DNA of 64,000 bases from Pseudomonas costantinii. GTDB taxonomy: Bacteria > Pseudomonadota > Gammaproteobacteria > Pseudomonadales > Pseudomonadaceae. The stretch is from assembly GCF_001870435.1 (NCBI RefSeq), contig NZ_MDDR01000036.1, positions 124,001 through 188,000 on the forward strand, read 5' to 3'. Shown in pieces: positions 1-8,373 of this stretch. A program made the translations under genes and the position numbers. Every line of letters begins with the position of its first letter. Positions within the stretch are counted from its first letter, which is position 1. The notes beneath the pieces were generated by a model. The model saw only the letters and a program-made list of their open reading frames with translations. It did not search any database and was not told where the DNA came from.

Positions 1-202
1 TCGCGAAGCCCTGGAGCATGCCTCTGAGTTGCTTCACTGTTCCAAAATGCTGGCGTTGGACGCCGCCATGGACCCGGGCGCGGATCGTTATGCGTGGGCG
101 GCGCATTATTTGGGGGAGATGGCGAAGGCGGTGGTGGATGATTTGGCGAATGGGATGTTGTCGAATGGGGTGGTAGAGGAGGGGGAGACAGTGGGTGTGT
201 AA
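1..202 (+). CDS. DUF3077-type small protein, C-terminal part only
   Basis: The reading frame is open from base 2 to the TAA at 200-202 and gives the last 66 residues of a protein whose start lies outside the window. The fragment contains EALEHASELLHCSKMLALDA followed by a helix with GEMAKAVVDDLANGML. This two-helix pattern resembles the short DUF3077 family found in many copies in fluorescent pseudomonads; the function of that family is unknown to me. There is no signal peptide or membrane segment in the visible part. The call rests on pattern resemblance only, and the N-terminus cannot be judged. Confidence 0.6.
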   Translation, partial: REALEHASELLHCSKMLALDAAMDPGADRYAWAAHYLGEMAKAVVDDLANGMLSNGVVEEGETVGV

Positions 203-220
203 GCGGGTGAGTTGATGGTG

Positions 221-258
221 TGTGGGCTGGCGTCTTCGCAGGCAAGCCAGCTCCCACA
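221..258. repeat. REP-like palindrome (GTGGGAGCTGGCTTGCCTGCG family)
   Basis: Nested inverted repeat: TGTGGG (221-226) pairs with CCCACA (253-258), and GCTGGC (226-231) pairs with GCCAGC (246-251). On the other strand it reads like the common Pseudomonas extragenic palindrome with GGGAGCTGGCTTGCCTGCGA. Related shorter copies lie at 8254-8280, 10916-10943 and 40662-40691. Confidence 0.7.
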
Positions 259-298
259 TTTTGATCGGTTCACATCCGTTGAAGCGGTGTAGTAATGA

Positions 299-328
299 GA
301 AGACCTTGGGACGCCAAGGTCTTTTTTT
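299..328 (+). terminator. Rho-independent terminator
   Basis: AGACCTTGG, a four-base loop and CCAAGGTCT form a perfect stem followed by seven T residues. It sits between the converging first gene and the PH-domain gene. The T-run favours the plus strand. The same GACCTT stem recurs in the tRNA-Leu terminator at 1909-1938. Confidence 0.8.
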
Positions 329-337
329 GCCTGCTGA

Positions 338-709
338 TCAGGTCAGCAGGTGCTTGGAAATGATCCGTGAGATTTCGACGATCGAGGTCTTGCCGGTGAA
401 TTCAAACTTCACTTTGCCCAGCGACGAAAAGTAAATCTCCAACTCCGAATCCAGGTCAAACGTCCCGGACGTTTCCACCGAGTACGCCACGATGTTTTTG
501 TACGGCAGCGAGGTGAAGTCCTTCTTGCTGCCGGTAATCCCCTGCACGTTCACGGCGATGATGCGTTTGGTGGTGAAGACCACGCCGTCGCGCATGGCCT
601 TGTAGGCGTCGATCACTTCTTCGCCGTCCAGCAGCAGGGCCGAGACGCGTTCGGCGTATTCGTTGTTTTGTTTGAGTTTGAAGAAGCCTTTGTTGTTGAA
701 GTCGATCAT
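338..709 (-). CDS. Bacterial PH-domain protein
   Basis: Encodes 123 residues, about the length of a single bacterial pleckstrin-homology domain (bPH_1 type). The recognisable core is GVVFTTKRIIAVNVQGITGSKKDFTSLPYKNIVAYSVE spread over residues 42-80: a beta strand ending in TTKR, an aspartate/phenylalanine turn and the SLPYKNI strand. No signal peptide or membrane helix is visible, so it is probably cytoplasmic. Bacterial PH domains of this kind are structurally known but rarely have an assigned role, so none is claimed. It is transcribed away from the LysE-type gene. Confidence 0.8.
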   Translation of the reverse strand: MIDFNNKGFFKLKQNNEYAERVSALLLDGEEVIDAYKAMRDGVVFTTKRIIAVNVQGITGSKKDFTSLPYKNIVAYSVETSGTFDLDSELEIYFSSLGKVKFEFTGKTSIVEISRIISKHLLT

Positions 710-878
710 GTGTCTGTCCTTGGATGATTGGTGCGGTCAACACCCGTGCTTGTGTATGACGTTTTGCTCGCGGATCTGTATCTAACGCCCGCCTTTTCAA
801 CGCCCTACCATGGCGGCCAACACTGCAACGTTGGCCAAGGGCTTTGCGCCGACAGAACAAGAAACCAGGAGCGCCACC

Positions 879-1514
879 ATGCCCGAATTGTCCAGCTTGC
901 TTGCCTATGCCTTGATCTCACTCGGCATGGTGCTGACGCCCGGCCCGAACATGATTTACCTGATTTCCCGGTCGATTTGTCAGGGGCGAAGTGCCGGGAT
1001 GATTTCTCTGGGCGGTATTGCGTTGGGTTTTGTGGTTTACATGCTTTGCGCGGCATTGGGTATCACCGCCTTGGTCATGGCGGTGCCTTTTGCGTACGAC
1101 GCTCTGCGATTCGGCGGTGCGTTGTATCTGGTTTACCTGGCCTGGCAGGCGCTCAAGCCGGGTGGGCGCTCAGCGTTCCAGGTCCGTGACCTGCCCAAGG
1201 ACAGCTCGCGCAAGCTGTTCACGATGGGCTTTATGACCAGCCTGCTGAACCCCAAGATTGCGGTGATGTATTTGTCGTTGCTGCCCCAGTTCATCGACCC
1301 GAACGGCCACGGCAGTGTGCTGACGCAAACCCTGGTGCTGGGCTTTACGCAGATTTTCATCAGCGTGAGCGTCAATGCGGTGATTGCCACCATGGCGGGT
1401 TCCATCGCGTTGTTTTTCGTCAGCAAGCCCGGTTGGCAGGTGGTGCAGCGCTGGCTGATGGGGTCGGTGTTGTTGGGGTTGGCTGTGCGCATGGCAGTTG
1501 AGGGTCGGCGCTGA
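879..1514 (+). CDS. LysE/RhtB-family amino-acid exporter
   Basis: Inner-membrane exporter of the LysE/RhtB superfamily, 211 residues, the usual family length. The N-terminus shows the family signature MVLTPGPNMIYLIS near residue 20, and five to six hydrophobic segments follow. I chose ATG at 879 because CCAGGA lies just upstream and the product then begins at the conserved MPELSSLLAYA stretch; an in-frame ATG at 810 would add 23 non-family residues. The substrate cannot be read from sequence; members export amino acids such as lysine, threonine or homoserine lactone. Confidence 0.88.
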   Translation: MPELSSLLAYALISLGMVLTPGPNMIYLISRSICQGRSAGMISLGGIALGFVVYMLCAALGITALVMAVPFAYDALRFGGALYLVYLAWQALKPGGRSAFQVRDLPKDSSRKLFTMGFMTSLLNPKIAVMYLSLLPQFIDPNGHGSVLTQTLVLGFTQIFISVSVNAVIATMAGSIALFFVSKPGWQVVQRWLMGSVLLGLAVRMAVEGRR

Positions 1515-1522
1515 GTCACGCG

Positions 1523-1852
1523 TTACAGGATGGCTTTCAGGTAGTCCTTGAGTGCGTTGAGCGGGGCATTGAGTTCTTCAAGTGTCGACGCTTGGCGCAC
1601 GTCCACCGCCAGCCGTTGCAGCTCGCGCCCCATCACGGTATTTGCGCCGCCCAGGGATTCGAGCGCCAGCGCCAGGCACTCGCCGATCTTTTGCTGGATG
1701 GCAGCCATATCGCCATTGCGTACCAGTAGCCCAAACACTTCGCGCTCATAGCCGTCCATGACCAGGTCATCCCGCAGAATCGGGCTCGCGCCTTCGGTCT
1801 CATGCACCAGCTTGAGAGCAAAAAGCGCAACAGCTTCCAGCGTCAACTCCAT
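1523..1852 (-). CDS. Small conserved protein of unknown function
   Basis: A 109-residue protein beginning MELTLEAVALFALKLVHETEG. It is predicted to be almost all helical and soluble, with no Cys pairs, signal peptide or membrane segment. I do not recognise the family. It converges on the LysE-type gene with an 8-base gap, and its start lies just downstream of the tRNA-Leu terminator, so it probably has its own promoter in 1853-1908. Frame and base composition look like a real Pseudomonas gene rather than a shadow, because no other good frame covers this stretch. Confidence 0.7.
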   Translation of the reverse strand: MELTLEAVALFALKLVHETEGASPILRDDLVMDGYEREVFGLLVRNGDMAAIQQKIGECLALALESLGGANTVMGRELQRLAVDVRQASTLEELNAPLNALKDYLKAIL

Positions 1853-1908
1853 GGTCCCGGCTCCTCAACGTCTGCGTTCGCCTGCGCATACTCACTTTTT
1901 TACAGGCG

Positions 1909-1938
1909 AAAAAAAAGACCTTGAAATTCAAGGTCTTT
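1909..1938 (-). terminator. Terminator of tRNA-Leu
   Basis: Read on the minus strand, AAGACCTTGAATTTCAAGGTCTT is a near-perfect hairpin followed by a run of T residues (A residues at 1909-1916 on plus). It lies 9 bases past the tRNA CCA end. Confidence 0.9.
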
Positions 1939-1946
1939 CTTTAAGA

Positions 1947-2031
1947 TGGTGCCCCGAGGGAGACTCGAACTCCCACTCCTTTCGAAAACGGATTTTGAAT
2001 CCGCCGCGTCTACCAATTCCGCCATCAGGGC
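1947..2031 (-). tRNA. tRNA-Leu, anticodon CAA
   Basis: The minus strand folds as an 85-nt class II tRNA. The acceptor arm GCCCTGA pairs with TCGGGGC, followed by ACCA encoded in the gene. The D-arm region reads TGGCGGAATTGGTAGACGC. The anticodon loop TTCAAAA sits on a five-pair stem with CAA at positions 34-36, reading UUG codons. A long variable arm (TTTCGAAAGGAGT region) and the T arm GGGAGTTCGAGTCTCCC complete it. The long variable arm and GCCC-type acceptor fit leucine. It stands alone, divergent from queA, with its own promoter and terminator. Confidence 0.97.
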
Positions 2032-2044
2032 TCAATGGCGGCGA

Positions 2045-2073
2045 AGTATAGAGATGAGATTACCGTTGGTCAA
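2045..2073 (-). promoter_or_regulatory. Sigma-70 promoter of tRNA-Leu
   Basis: On the minus strand TTGACC (2073-2068) and TATACT (2050-2045) are separated by exactly 17 bases. The mature tRNA begins at 2031, leaving about 7 bases of leader after the expected start site near 2038. Confidence 0.85.
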
Positions 2074-2139
2074 TCACGTTTCATGGTCTATTTTCACTAT
2101 TTCCGCTAGACTTCCCGGCCCTGCTAGACGAACCCCATC

Positions 2140-3204
2140 ATGCGCGTTGCTGACTTTACTTTTGAGCTCCCTGATTCGCTGATCGCTCGCCACCCTTTGG
2201 CCGAGCGTCGCGCCAGTCGACTGCTGACCCTGGACGGGGTGAGCGGTGCCCTCGCACACCGTCAATTCACTGATTTGCTTGAGCATTTGCGCCCAGGCGA
2301 TTTGATGGTTTTCAACAATACCCGGGTGATTCCGGCGCGGCTGTTTGGCCAGAAAGCGTCCGGCGGCAAGCTGGAAATTCTGGTGGAGCGGGTGCTGGAT
2401 AGCCATCGCGTGCTGGCCCATGTGCGCTCCAGCAAGTCGCCGAAACCGGGGTCGAGCATCCTGATCGATGGCGGTGGCGAAGCCGAGATGGTGGCGCGTC
2501 ATGACGCGCTGTTCGAGCTCAAGTTCGCCGAAGAAGTGTTGCCGCTGCTGGAGCGCGTCGGCCATATGCCGTTGCCTCCTTATATAGACCGCCCCGACGA
2601 AGACTCGGACCGCGAGCGCTATCAGACCGTTTATTCGCAACGCCTCGGCGCGGTTGCTGCGCCGACGGCCGGGCTGCATTTCGACCAGCCGCTGCTGGAT
2701 GCGATTGCCGCCAAGGGCGTCGAGAGCGCCTATGTGACCCTGCACGTGGGGGCCGGGACGTTTCAGCCGGTGCGTGTGGAGAACATCGAAGACCATCATA
2801 TGCACAGCGAGTGGCTGGAAGTCAGCCAGGAAGTGGTGGATGCGGTGGCTGCGTGCAAGGCGCGCGGCGGGCGCGTTGTGGCGGTGGGAACCACCAGCGT
2901 GCGCTCCCTGGAGAGTGCGGCGCGTGATGGCGTGCTCAAGCCCTTCAGTGGCGACACCGATATCTTTATTTTCCCAGGCCGGCCGTTCCATGTGGTCGAT
3001 TGCCTGGTGACCAACTTCCATTTGCCGGAATCCACACTGTTGATGCTGGTGTCGGCATTTGCCGGTTACCCGGAAACGATGGCCGCTTATCAAGCCGCCA
3101 TCGATAACGAGTACCGTTTTTTCAGCTACGGTGATGCGATGTTTATCACCCGTAACCCGGCGCCGACTGCTCCTAAAGAAGCGGGCCCTGAGGAACAACT
3201 ATGA
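2140..3204 (+). CDS. queA: S-adenosylmethionine:tRNA ribosyltransferase-isomerase
   Basis: QueA transfers and isomerises the ribosyl moiety of S-adenosylmethionine onto preQ1 in tRNA, giving epoxyqueuosine at the wobble base of GUN-anticodon tRNAs. The product is 354 residues, the usual length. Family landmarks are the start MRVADFTFELPDSLIA, FNNTRVIPARLFG near residue 65, APTAGLHFD near residue 175, VTLHVGAGTFQPV near residue 200 and VVAVGTTSVRSLE near residue 250. Its TGA overlaps the tgt ATG by four bases (ATGA), indicating translational coupling. The two enzymes act in succession in queuosine synthesis. Confidence 0.98.
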   Translation: MRVADFTFELPDSLIARHPLAERRASRLLTLDGVSGALAHRQFTDLLEHLRPGDLMVFNNTRVIPARLFGQKASGGKLEILVERVLDSHRVLAHVRSSKSPKPGSSILIDGGGEAEMVARHDALFELKFAEEVLPLLERVGHMPLPPYIDRPDEDSDRERYQTVYSQRLGAVAAPTAGLHFDQPLLDAIAAKGVESAYVTLHVGAGTFQPVRVENIEDHHMHSEWLEVSQEVVDAVAACKARGGRVVAVGTTSVRSLESAARDGVLKPFSGDTDIFIFPGRPFHVVDCLVTNFHLPESTLLMLVSAFAGYPETMAAYQAAIDNEYRFFSYGDAMFITRNPAPTAPKEAGPEEQL

Positions 3205-4325
3205 GTCGTATGTCGTTTGAATTGTTGGCCACGGATGGCAAGGCTCGCCGCGGCCGCCTCACCTTTCCGCGCGGTACCGTCGAGACCCCAGCTTTCATGC
3301 CGGTCGGCACGTACGGCACCGTTAAGGGCATGATGCCGCGCGACATCGTCGCCACCGGCGCCGAGATCATTCTCGGCAACACCTTCCACCTGTGGCTGCG
3401 CCCGGGCACGGAAGTGATCAAGAAGCATGGCGACCTGCATGACTTCATGAAGTGGCAAGGCCCGATCCTCACTGACTCCGGTGGTTTCCAGGTGTTCAGC
3501 CTGGGCGCCATGCGCAAGATCAAGGAAGAGGGCGTGACCTTCGCCTCGCCGGTGGACGGTTCCAAAGTGTTCATGGGCCCGGAAGAGTCGATGCAGGTGC
3601 AGCGCGACCTGGGCTCCGACATCGTGATGATTTTCGACGAGTGCACGCCGTACCCGGCTGACGAAGACGTCGCGCGTATTTCCATGGAGTTGTCGCTGCG
3701 TTGGGCTCAGCGCTCGAAGAATGCCCACGGCGACAACACCGCTGCACTGTTCGGTATCGTCCAGGGCGGCATGCATGAAAGCCTGCGCAAACGCTCGCTG
3801 GAAGGCCTCGACAAGATCGGCTTTGACGGCCTGGCCATCGGCGGTTTGTCGGTAGGCGAGCCCAAGCACGAAATGATCAAGGTGCTGGATTACCTGCCGG
3901 GCCTGATGCCGGCTGACAAACCTCGTTACCTTATGGGCGTTGGCAAACCGGAAGATCTCGTAGAGGGTGTGCGCCGCGGTGTGGACATGTTCGATTGCGT
4001 GATGCCAACCCGTAATGCCCGCAATGGGCATCTGTTCATCGATACAGGCGTGCTGAAGATCCGTAACGCGTTCCATCGCCATGATGATTCGCCGCTGGAT
4101 CCCACCTGTGATTGCTACACCTGCCAGAACTTCTCCCGTGCTTATCTGCACCATCTGGACAAGTGCGGGGAAATGCTGGGTAGCATGTTGAATACCATCC
4201 ACAATTTGCGCCACTACCAAGTCCTGATGGCTGGTTTGCGCGAGGCTATTCAACAGGGTACATTGGCCGCCTTCGTCGATGCCTTCTATGCCAAGCGCGG
4301 GCTGCCTGTGCCGCCCTTGGACTGA
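3201..4325 (+). CDS. tgt: tRNA-guanine(34) transglycosylase
   Basis: Tgt exchanges guanine 34 for preQ1 in tRNA-Tyr, -His, -Asn and -Asp. The product is 374 residues, full length. The substrate-binding aspartate is in ILTDSGGFQVFSLG (Asp92); the nucleophile region is FDCVMPTRNARNG near residue 265; and the zinc site is CDCYTC near residue 305 with the following histidine cluster. It starts inside the queA stop codon and is followed 43 bases later by yajC, the queA-tgt-yajC-secDF order seen in many gamma-proteobacteria. Confidence 0.98.
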   Translation: MSRMSFELLATDGKARRGRLTFPRGTVETPAFMPVGTYGTVKGMMPRDIVATGAEIILGNTFHLWLRPGTEVIKKHGDLHDFMKWQGPILTDSGGFQVFSLGAMRKIKEEGVTFASPVDGSKVFMGPEESMQVQRDLGSDIVMIFDECTPYPADEDVARISMELSLRWAQRSKNAHGDNTAALFGIVQGGMHESLRKRSLEGLDKIGFDGLAIGGLSVGEPKHEMIKVLDYLPGLMPADKPRYLMGVGKPEDLVEGVRRGVDMFDCVMPTRNARNGHLFIDTGVLKIRNAFHRHDDSPLDPTCDCYTCQNFSRAYLHHLDKCGEMLGSMLNTIHNLRHYQVLMAGLREAIQQGTLAAFVDAFYAKRGLPVPPLD

Positions 4326-4368
4326 GTTTTCCGACCCTAAGATTCACTATTTGCAACTGGAGTGCTAA

Positions 4369-4707
4369 ATGAGCTTTTTTATCTCTAATGCCATGGCTGA
4401 TGCCGCTGCACCGGCCGCTGCCGGTCCTATGGGCGGTGGTTTTGAGTGGATTTTCCTGGTCGGCTTCCTGGTCATCTTCTATCTGATGATCTGGCGTCCA
4501 CAGGCCAAGCGCGCCAAAGAGCAGAAAAACCTGCTGGGCAGCCTGCAAAAAGGCGACGAAGTTGTGACCACTGGCGGCATCGCCGGCAAGATCACCAAGG
4601 TTTCCGACGCTTTCGTGGTTCTGGAAGTCTCCGATACCGTAGAAATGAAGTTCCAGAAGGGCGCCATCGCCGCCACGCTGCCAAAAGGCACGCTCAAAGC
4701 GATCTAA
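4369..4707 (+). CDS. yajC: Sec translocon accessory subunit YajC
   Basis: A 112-residue single-span inner-membrane protein that associates with SecDF. The hydrophobic segment FEWIFLVGFLVIFYLMIW lies at about residues 25-42 and is followed by RPQAKRAKEQKNLL, the family hallmark. The soluble part contains GDEVVTTGGIAGKI, typical of YajC. GGAG lies before ATG 4369. It is upstream of secD and secF, and the three very likely share a transcript. Confidence 0.97.
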   Translation: MSFFISNAMADAAAPAAAGPMGGGFEWIFLVGFLVIFYLMIWRPQAKRAKEQKNLLGSLQKGDEVVTTGGIAGKITKVSDAFVVLEVSDTVEMKFQKGAIAATLPKGTLKAI

Positions 4708-4728
4708 GTTCCAACCTTTACCAATCGA

Positions 4729-4749
4729 CGGGGCGCGCAAGGCGCCCCG
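4729..4749. other. Perfect GC-rich hairpin between yajC and secD
   Basis: CGGGGCGC, a five-base loop and GCGCCCCG form an 8-bp stem. No T-run follows, so it is not a strong terminator. It could be an mRNA-stability or partial attenuation element just before the secD start. Confidence 0.5.
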
Positions 4750-4769
4750 CGTTATAAGCGGGCGGCGTG

Positions 4770-6638
4770 ATGCTGAACAAATACCCTCTGTGGAAATACG
4801 TACTGATCCTGGCGGTGCTGGCGATCGGTTTTATTTATTCCGCTCCCAATCTTTATCCTGATGACCCGGCTATCCAGATCACTGGCGCCAGCACTTCGCT
4901 GCAGGTCAATCAGGCTGACCTGGACCGTGCGAGCAAAGCGCTCACCGACGCGGGCATCCAGGTTAAAGCGGCAACATTGGCGGCTGATGCGAAGGGCGGC
5001 TTGTTGCGCCTGACCAAGCAAGAAGACCAATTGCCGGCCAAAGACGTCGTGCGCAAGGCCATGGGTGACGACTACGTTGTTGCGCTCAACCTGGCACAGA
5101 CCACGCCAAAATGGCTGCGTAGCATTGGCGCGCATCCGATGAAGCTGGGTCTGGACTTGTCCGGTGGTGTGCACTTCCTGCTGGAAGTCGACATGGACAA
5201 AGCCCTCGACGCACGCCTGAAAGTCTATGAAGGCGATGTGAAGAGCCTGCTGCGTAAAGAGAAGTTGCGTTATCGCAGCCTGCCGCAGCTCAACGGTGCC
5301 ATCCAGCTGGGCTTCTCTGATGAAGCGTCCCGCGAACAGGCCCGTGCGCTGATCCGCAAAAACTTCAACGATTTCGACATCGTACCGGCCGACCTGAACG
5401 GTCAGCCTGTACTGCGTCTGGCGATGACCCCAGCCAAGCTGGCGGAAATCCGCGAATACTCCATCAAGCAGAACTTGACCACGGTGCGTAACCGCGTCAA
5501 CGAGCTGGGTGTGGCTGAGCCTATCGTTCAGCGCCAGGGTGCCAACCGCATTGTGGTTGAGTTGCCGGGCGTGCAGGACACCGCTGAAGCCAAGCGTATC
5601 CTGGGTAAGACTGCCAACCTGGAGTTCCGTCTGGCCGCTGAGCCAGGTGCTTCCAAAGCCACTTCCGAAGAGTTCGAGTTCCGCGAAGGCAACCGTCCTC
5701 CAGCGTTGATCGAGCGTGGCTTGATCATCACCGGTGACCAGGTGACCGACGCCAAGGCCGGTTTCGGCGAGCACGGCACCCCTGAAGTGAACATCCGCCT
5801 GGATGGTCACGGCGGCGAACTGATGAGCCGCGCCACGCGCAGCAACGTCGGTCGCAGCATGGCGGTGATCTTCATCGAGCAGCGTCCGGTCACTACCTAC
5901 ACCAAGCAAGTAGTCGACGGTGTCGAGAAAGACGTGCCGGTTCAGTCTTTCAAAGAAGAGAAGAAGATCATCAGCCTGGCGACCATCCAGTCGCCGCTGG
6001 GTGCTCAATTCCGCATCACCGGCCTGAATGGCCAGGGCGAGTCGTCCGAACTGGCGCTGCTGCTGCGTGCTGGTGGTCTGGCGGCGCCGATGTACTTCGC
6101 TGAAGAGCGCACCATTGGCCCTAGCCTGGGTGCCGACAACATCACCAAGGGTATCAACGCAGCCTTGTGGGGCATGCTGTTCGTGTCCTTGTTCATCATC
6201 GCCATCTACCGCTTCTTCGGCATCATCGCCACCGTGGCCCTCGCGGGCAACATGGTGATGCTGCTGGCTCTGATGTCGCTGCTGGGCGCTACGCTGACCT
6301 TGCCAGGTATCGCCGGTATCGTACTCACCATGGGTATGGCGGTAGACGCCAACGTGCTGATCTTCTCGCGGATTCGTGAAGAGATCGCGGCGGGCATGAC
6401 CGTACAGCGTGCAATCAACGAAGGCTTCGGCCGGGCATTTACCGCGATTCTCGACTCCAACTTGACCACCTTGCTGGTCGGCGGGATTCTCTTTGCCATG
6501 GGCACCGGCCCAGTCAAAGGTTTTGCGGTAACCATGTCCCTCGGTATCTTTACCTCGATGTTCACGGCCATCATGGTGACCCGCGCAATGGTCAACCTGA
6601 TCTTTGGCGGGCGTGACTTCAAGAAGTTGTGGATTTAA
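4770..6638 (+). CDS. secD: Protein translocase subunit SecD
   Basis: SecD, with SecF, uses proton-motive force to complete protein export through SecYEG. The product is 622 residues from ATG 4770; a GTG directly in front at 4767 is the only close alternative. It has an N-terminal membrane helix (KYVLILAVLAIGFIYSAP), the large periplasmic P1 region with SIGAHPMKLGLDLSGGVHFLLEVD, and five C-terminal helices from about residue 450 with GMAVDANVLIFSRIREE and ILDSNLTTLL, the conserved D4/D5 motifs. secF begins 10 bases after the stop. Confidence 0.98.
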   Translation: MLNKYPLWKYVLILAVLAIGFIYSAPNLYPDDPAIQITGASTSLQVNQADLDRASKALTDAGIQVKAATLAADAKGGLLRLTKQEDQLPAKDVVRKAMGDDYVVALNLAQTTPKWLRSIGAHPMKLGLDLSGGVHFLLEVDMDKALDARLKVYEGDVKSLLRKEKLRYRSLPQLNGAIQLGFSDEASREQARALIRKNFNDFDIVPADLNGQPVLRLAMTPAKLAEIREYSIKQNLTTVRNRVNELGVAEPIVQRQGANRIVVELPGVQDTAEAKRILGKTANLEFRLAAEPGASKATSEEFEFREGNRPPALIERGLIITGDQVTDAKAGFGEHGTPEVNIRLDGHGGELMSRATRSNVGRSMAVIFIEQRPVTTYTKQVVDGVEKDVPVQSFKEEKKIISLATIQSPLGAQFRITGLNGQGESSELALLLRAGGLAAPMYFAEERTIGPSLGADNITKGINAALWGMLFVSLFIIAIYRFFGIIATVALAGNMVMLLALMSLLGATLTLPGIAGIVLTMGMAVDANVLIFSRIREEIAAGMTVQRAINEGFGRAFTAILDSNLTTLLVGGILFAMGTGPVKGFAVTMSLGIFTSMFTAIMVTRAMVNLIFGGRDFKKLWI

Positions 6639-6647
6639 GGGGCTGCC

Positions 6648-7562
6648 ATGTTACGTACAATCAACTTCATGGGCGTTCGCAACGTTGCGTTCGGCTTCAC
6701 CATGCTCCTTACCGTTCTGGCGTTGTTCAGCTGGTTCCATAAGGGCCTGAACTACGGTCTGGACTTCACCGGTGGTACGCTCATCGAGCTGACCTACGAG
6801 AAGCCGGCCGACGTCACCCTGGTGCGTACCGAGCTGGTCAAGGCCGGCTATCACGAAGCCATCGTGCAGAGCTTTGGGGCGACCACCGACCTGTTGGTGC
6901 GTATGCCGGGCGAAGACCCGCAATTGGGTCACCAGGTAGCCGAGGCCTTGCAGAAGGTCGGCGGCGACAACCCTGCGTCGGTCAAGCGCGTTGAGTTCGT
7001 GGGCCCGCAGGTCGGTGAAGAGCTGCGCGACCAGGGCGGCCTCGGCATGCTGATGGCGCTGGTCGGCATCATGATCTACCTGGCATTCCGCTTTCAGTGG
7101 AAGTTCGGTGTCGGCGCGATTGTGTCGCTGATCCACGACGTGATCGTGACCGTGGGTATCCTGGCGTACTTCCAGATTACCTTCGACCTGACCGTGCTGG
7201 CGGCTGTGCTGGCGATCATTGGTTACTCCCTCAACGACACCATCGTGGTATTCGACCGGGTTCGTGAGAACTTCCGCGTACTACGCAAGGCGTCGTTGAT
7301 TGAGAACATCAACATCTCCACCACCCAGACCCTGCTGCGGACCATGGCGACGTCGATCTCCACTTTGCTGGCGATTGCGGCACTGATGATCTTCGGTGGT
7401 GACAACCTGTGGGGCTTCTCCCTGGCGCTGTTTATCGGCGTTCTGGCGGGTACCTACTCGTCGATCTACATCGCCAACGTGGTGCTGATCTGGCTGAACC
7501 TCAACAGCGAAGACTTGATCCCTCCTGCTGCCACCGGCAAGGAGGTCGACGACCGTCCGTGA
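6648..7562 (+). CDS. secF: Protein translocase subunit SecF
   Basis: Partner of SecD, 304 residues, the usual length. It has an N-terminal membrane helix, GLDFTGGTLIEL near residue 40 (the same GG-type loop as SecD), a short periplasmic domain, and a five-helix C-terminal half with IGYSLNDTIVVFDRVREN near residue 200. The start is ATG 6648 with GGGG just upstream. It is the last gene of the yajC-secD-secF unit; a strong terminator follows at 7592. Confidence 0.98.
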   Translation: MLRTINFMGVRNVAFGFTMLLTVLALFSWFHKGLNYGLDFTGGTLIELTYEKPADVTLVRTELVKAGYHEAIVQSFGATTDLLVRMPGEDPQLGHQVAEALQKVGGDNPASVKRVEFVGPQVGEELRDQGGLGMLMALVGIMIYLAFRFQWKFGVGAIVSLIHDVIVTVGILAYFQITFDLTVLAAVLAIIGYSLNDTIVVFDRVRENFRVLRKASLIENINISTTQTLLRTMATSISTLLAIAALMIFGGDNLWGFSLALFIGVLAGTYSSIYIANVVLIWLNLNSEDLIPPAATGKEVDDRP

Positions 7563-7591
7563 TGGGCGTTTGTTGACACGCTGTTACAAAG

Positions 7592-7625
7592 AAGGCGCGA
7601 GTATTGAACTCGCGCCTTTTTTTTT
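7592..7625 (+). terminator. Terminator of the yajC-secDF unit
   Basis: AAGGCGCGAGT, a five-base loop and ACTCGCGCCTT form an 11-bp stem followed by about nine T residues. Confidence 0.92.
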
Positions 7626-7685
7626 GCTCCAAGGCTGGGTATAGCGCGGACGTTTCGGTCCGCTTGTGATGGTCAGGAGGTTCAT

Positions 7686-8228
7686 GTGAACAAGTCGTTG
7701 CTGGTTGGTGCGGTATTGGGTGCTGTCGGTGTGACTGCCGGGGGTGCTGTTGCCACCTACAGCCTGGTAAAAAGCGGCCCTGAGTATGCGCAAGTGCTGG
7801 CGGTGCAGCCGGTGAAAACCCAGATCAAAACGCCACGCGAGGTCTGCAAAGACGTTGCCGTGACCCGGCAGAAACCCGTGGAAGATCAGCATCAGATCAT
7901 CGGTACTGTGGTCGGTGCGCTGGCCGGTGGCTTGTTGGGTAACCAGGTCGGTGGCGGTAATGGCAAGAAGCTGGCCACCGTGGCCGGTGCGGTCGGTGGC
8001 GGTTACGCCGGTAACAAGGTTCAGGAAGGCATGCAGAACCGCGATACCTACACCACCACGCAAACCCGCTGTAACACCGTCAACGACATCAGTGACAAGG
8101 TTGTCGGTTATGACGTGCGCTACACCCTGGGTGGTAAAGAGGGCTCTGTACGCATGGAGCGTGACCCGGGTAACCAGATTCCAGTCGACAAAGAAGGTCG
8201 TCTGATCCTGGGTCAAAACCAGCAGTAA
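7686..8228 (+). CDS. Glycine-zipper 2TM-domain envelope protein
   Basis: A 180-residue protein starting at GTG 7686, supported by CAGGAGG five bases upstream; the ATG at 7684 is out of frame. An N-terminal hydrophobic segment (LLVGAVLGAVGVTAGGAVATYSL) serves as signal or anchor. Residues 72-108 are a glycine zipper, with HQIIGTVVGALAGGLLGNQVGGG and a second GAVGGGYAGNKVQ run. This is the arrangement of the Rick_17kDa_Anti/SlyB-type family of outer-envelope proteins. The exact role is unknown. It lies alone between terminators at 7592 and 8333. Confidence 0.85.
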   Translation: MNKSLLVGAVLGAVGVTAGGAVATYSLVKSGPEYAQVLAVQPVKTQIKTPREVCKDVAVTRQKPVEDQHQIIGTVVGALAGGLLGNQVGGGNGKKLATVAGAVGGGYAGNKVQEGMQNRDTYTTTQTRCNTVNDISDKVVGYDVRYTLGGKEGSVRMERDPGNQIPVDKEGRLILGQNQQ

Positions 8229-8253
8229 TCCCTGGTTTGGCGTAGATCCAAGA

Positions 8254-8280
8254 GGTGGGAGCAGGCAGGCGAGCTCCCGC
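8254..8280. repeat. REP-like palindrome, short copy
   Basis: GGTGGGAGC and GCTCCCGC flank AGGCAGGC. It is a degenerate member of the same family as 221-258. Confidence 0.5.
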
Positions 8281-8332
8281 ATTGGATTGTGTTCGGGTCG
8301 GTTGGAATTGGGTCTGCCCAAATCCCGGGCAT

Positions 8333-8361
8333 AAAAAAAGCACCCCGTAGGGTGCTTTTTT
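8333..8361. terminator. Bidirectional terminator between converging genes
   Basis: AAAAAAGCACC, a five-base loop and GGGTGCTTTTTT form a stem flanked by A-run and T-run on the two sides. It can serve both the glycine-zipper gene (plus) and suhB (minus), which converge here. Confidence 0.9.
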
Positions 8362-8373
8362 GTGCTCGCTCGC

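Noticed and set aside
7573..7578. TTGACA just upstream of the secF terminator
   Set aside because: No acceptable -10 lies 16-18 bases downstream, and the terminator follows immediately.
8089..8343. Small frame antisense to the end of the glycine-zipper gene
   Set aside because: It runs through the bidirectional terminator and an intergenic repeat and has no recognisable start site.
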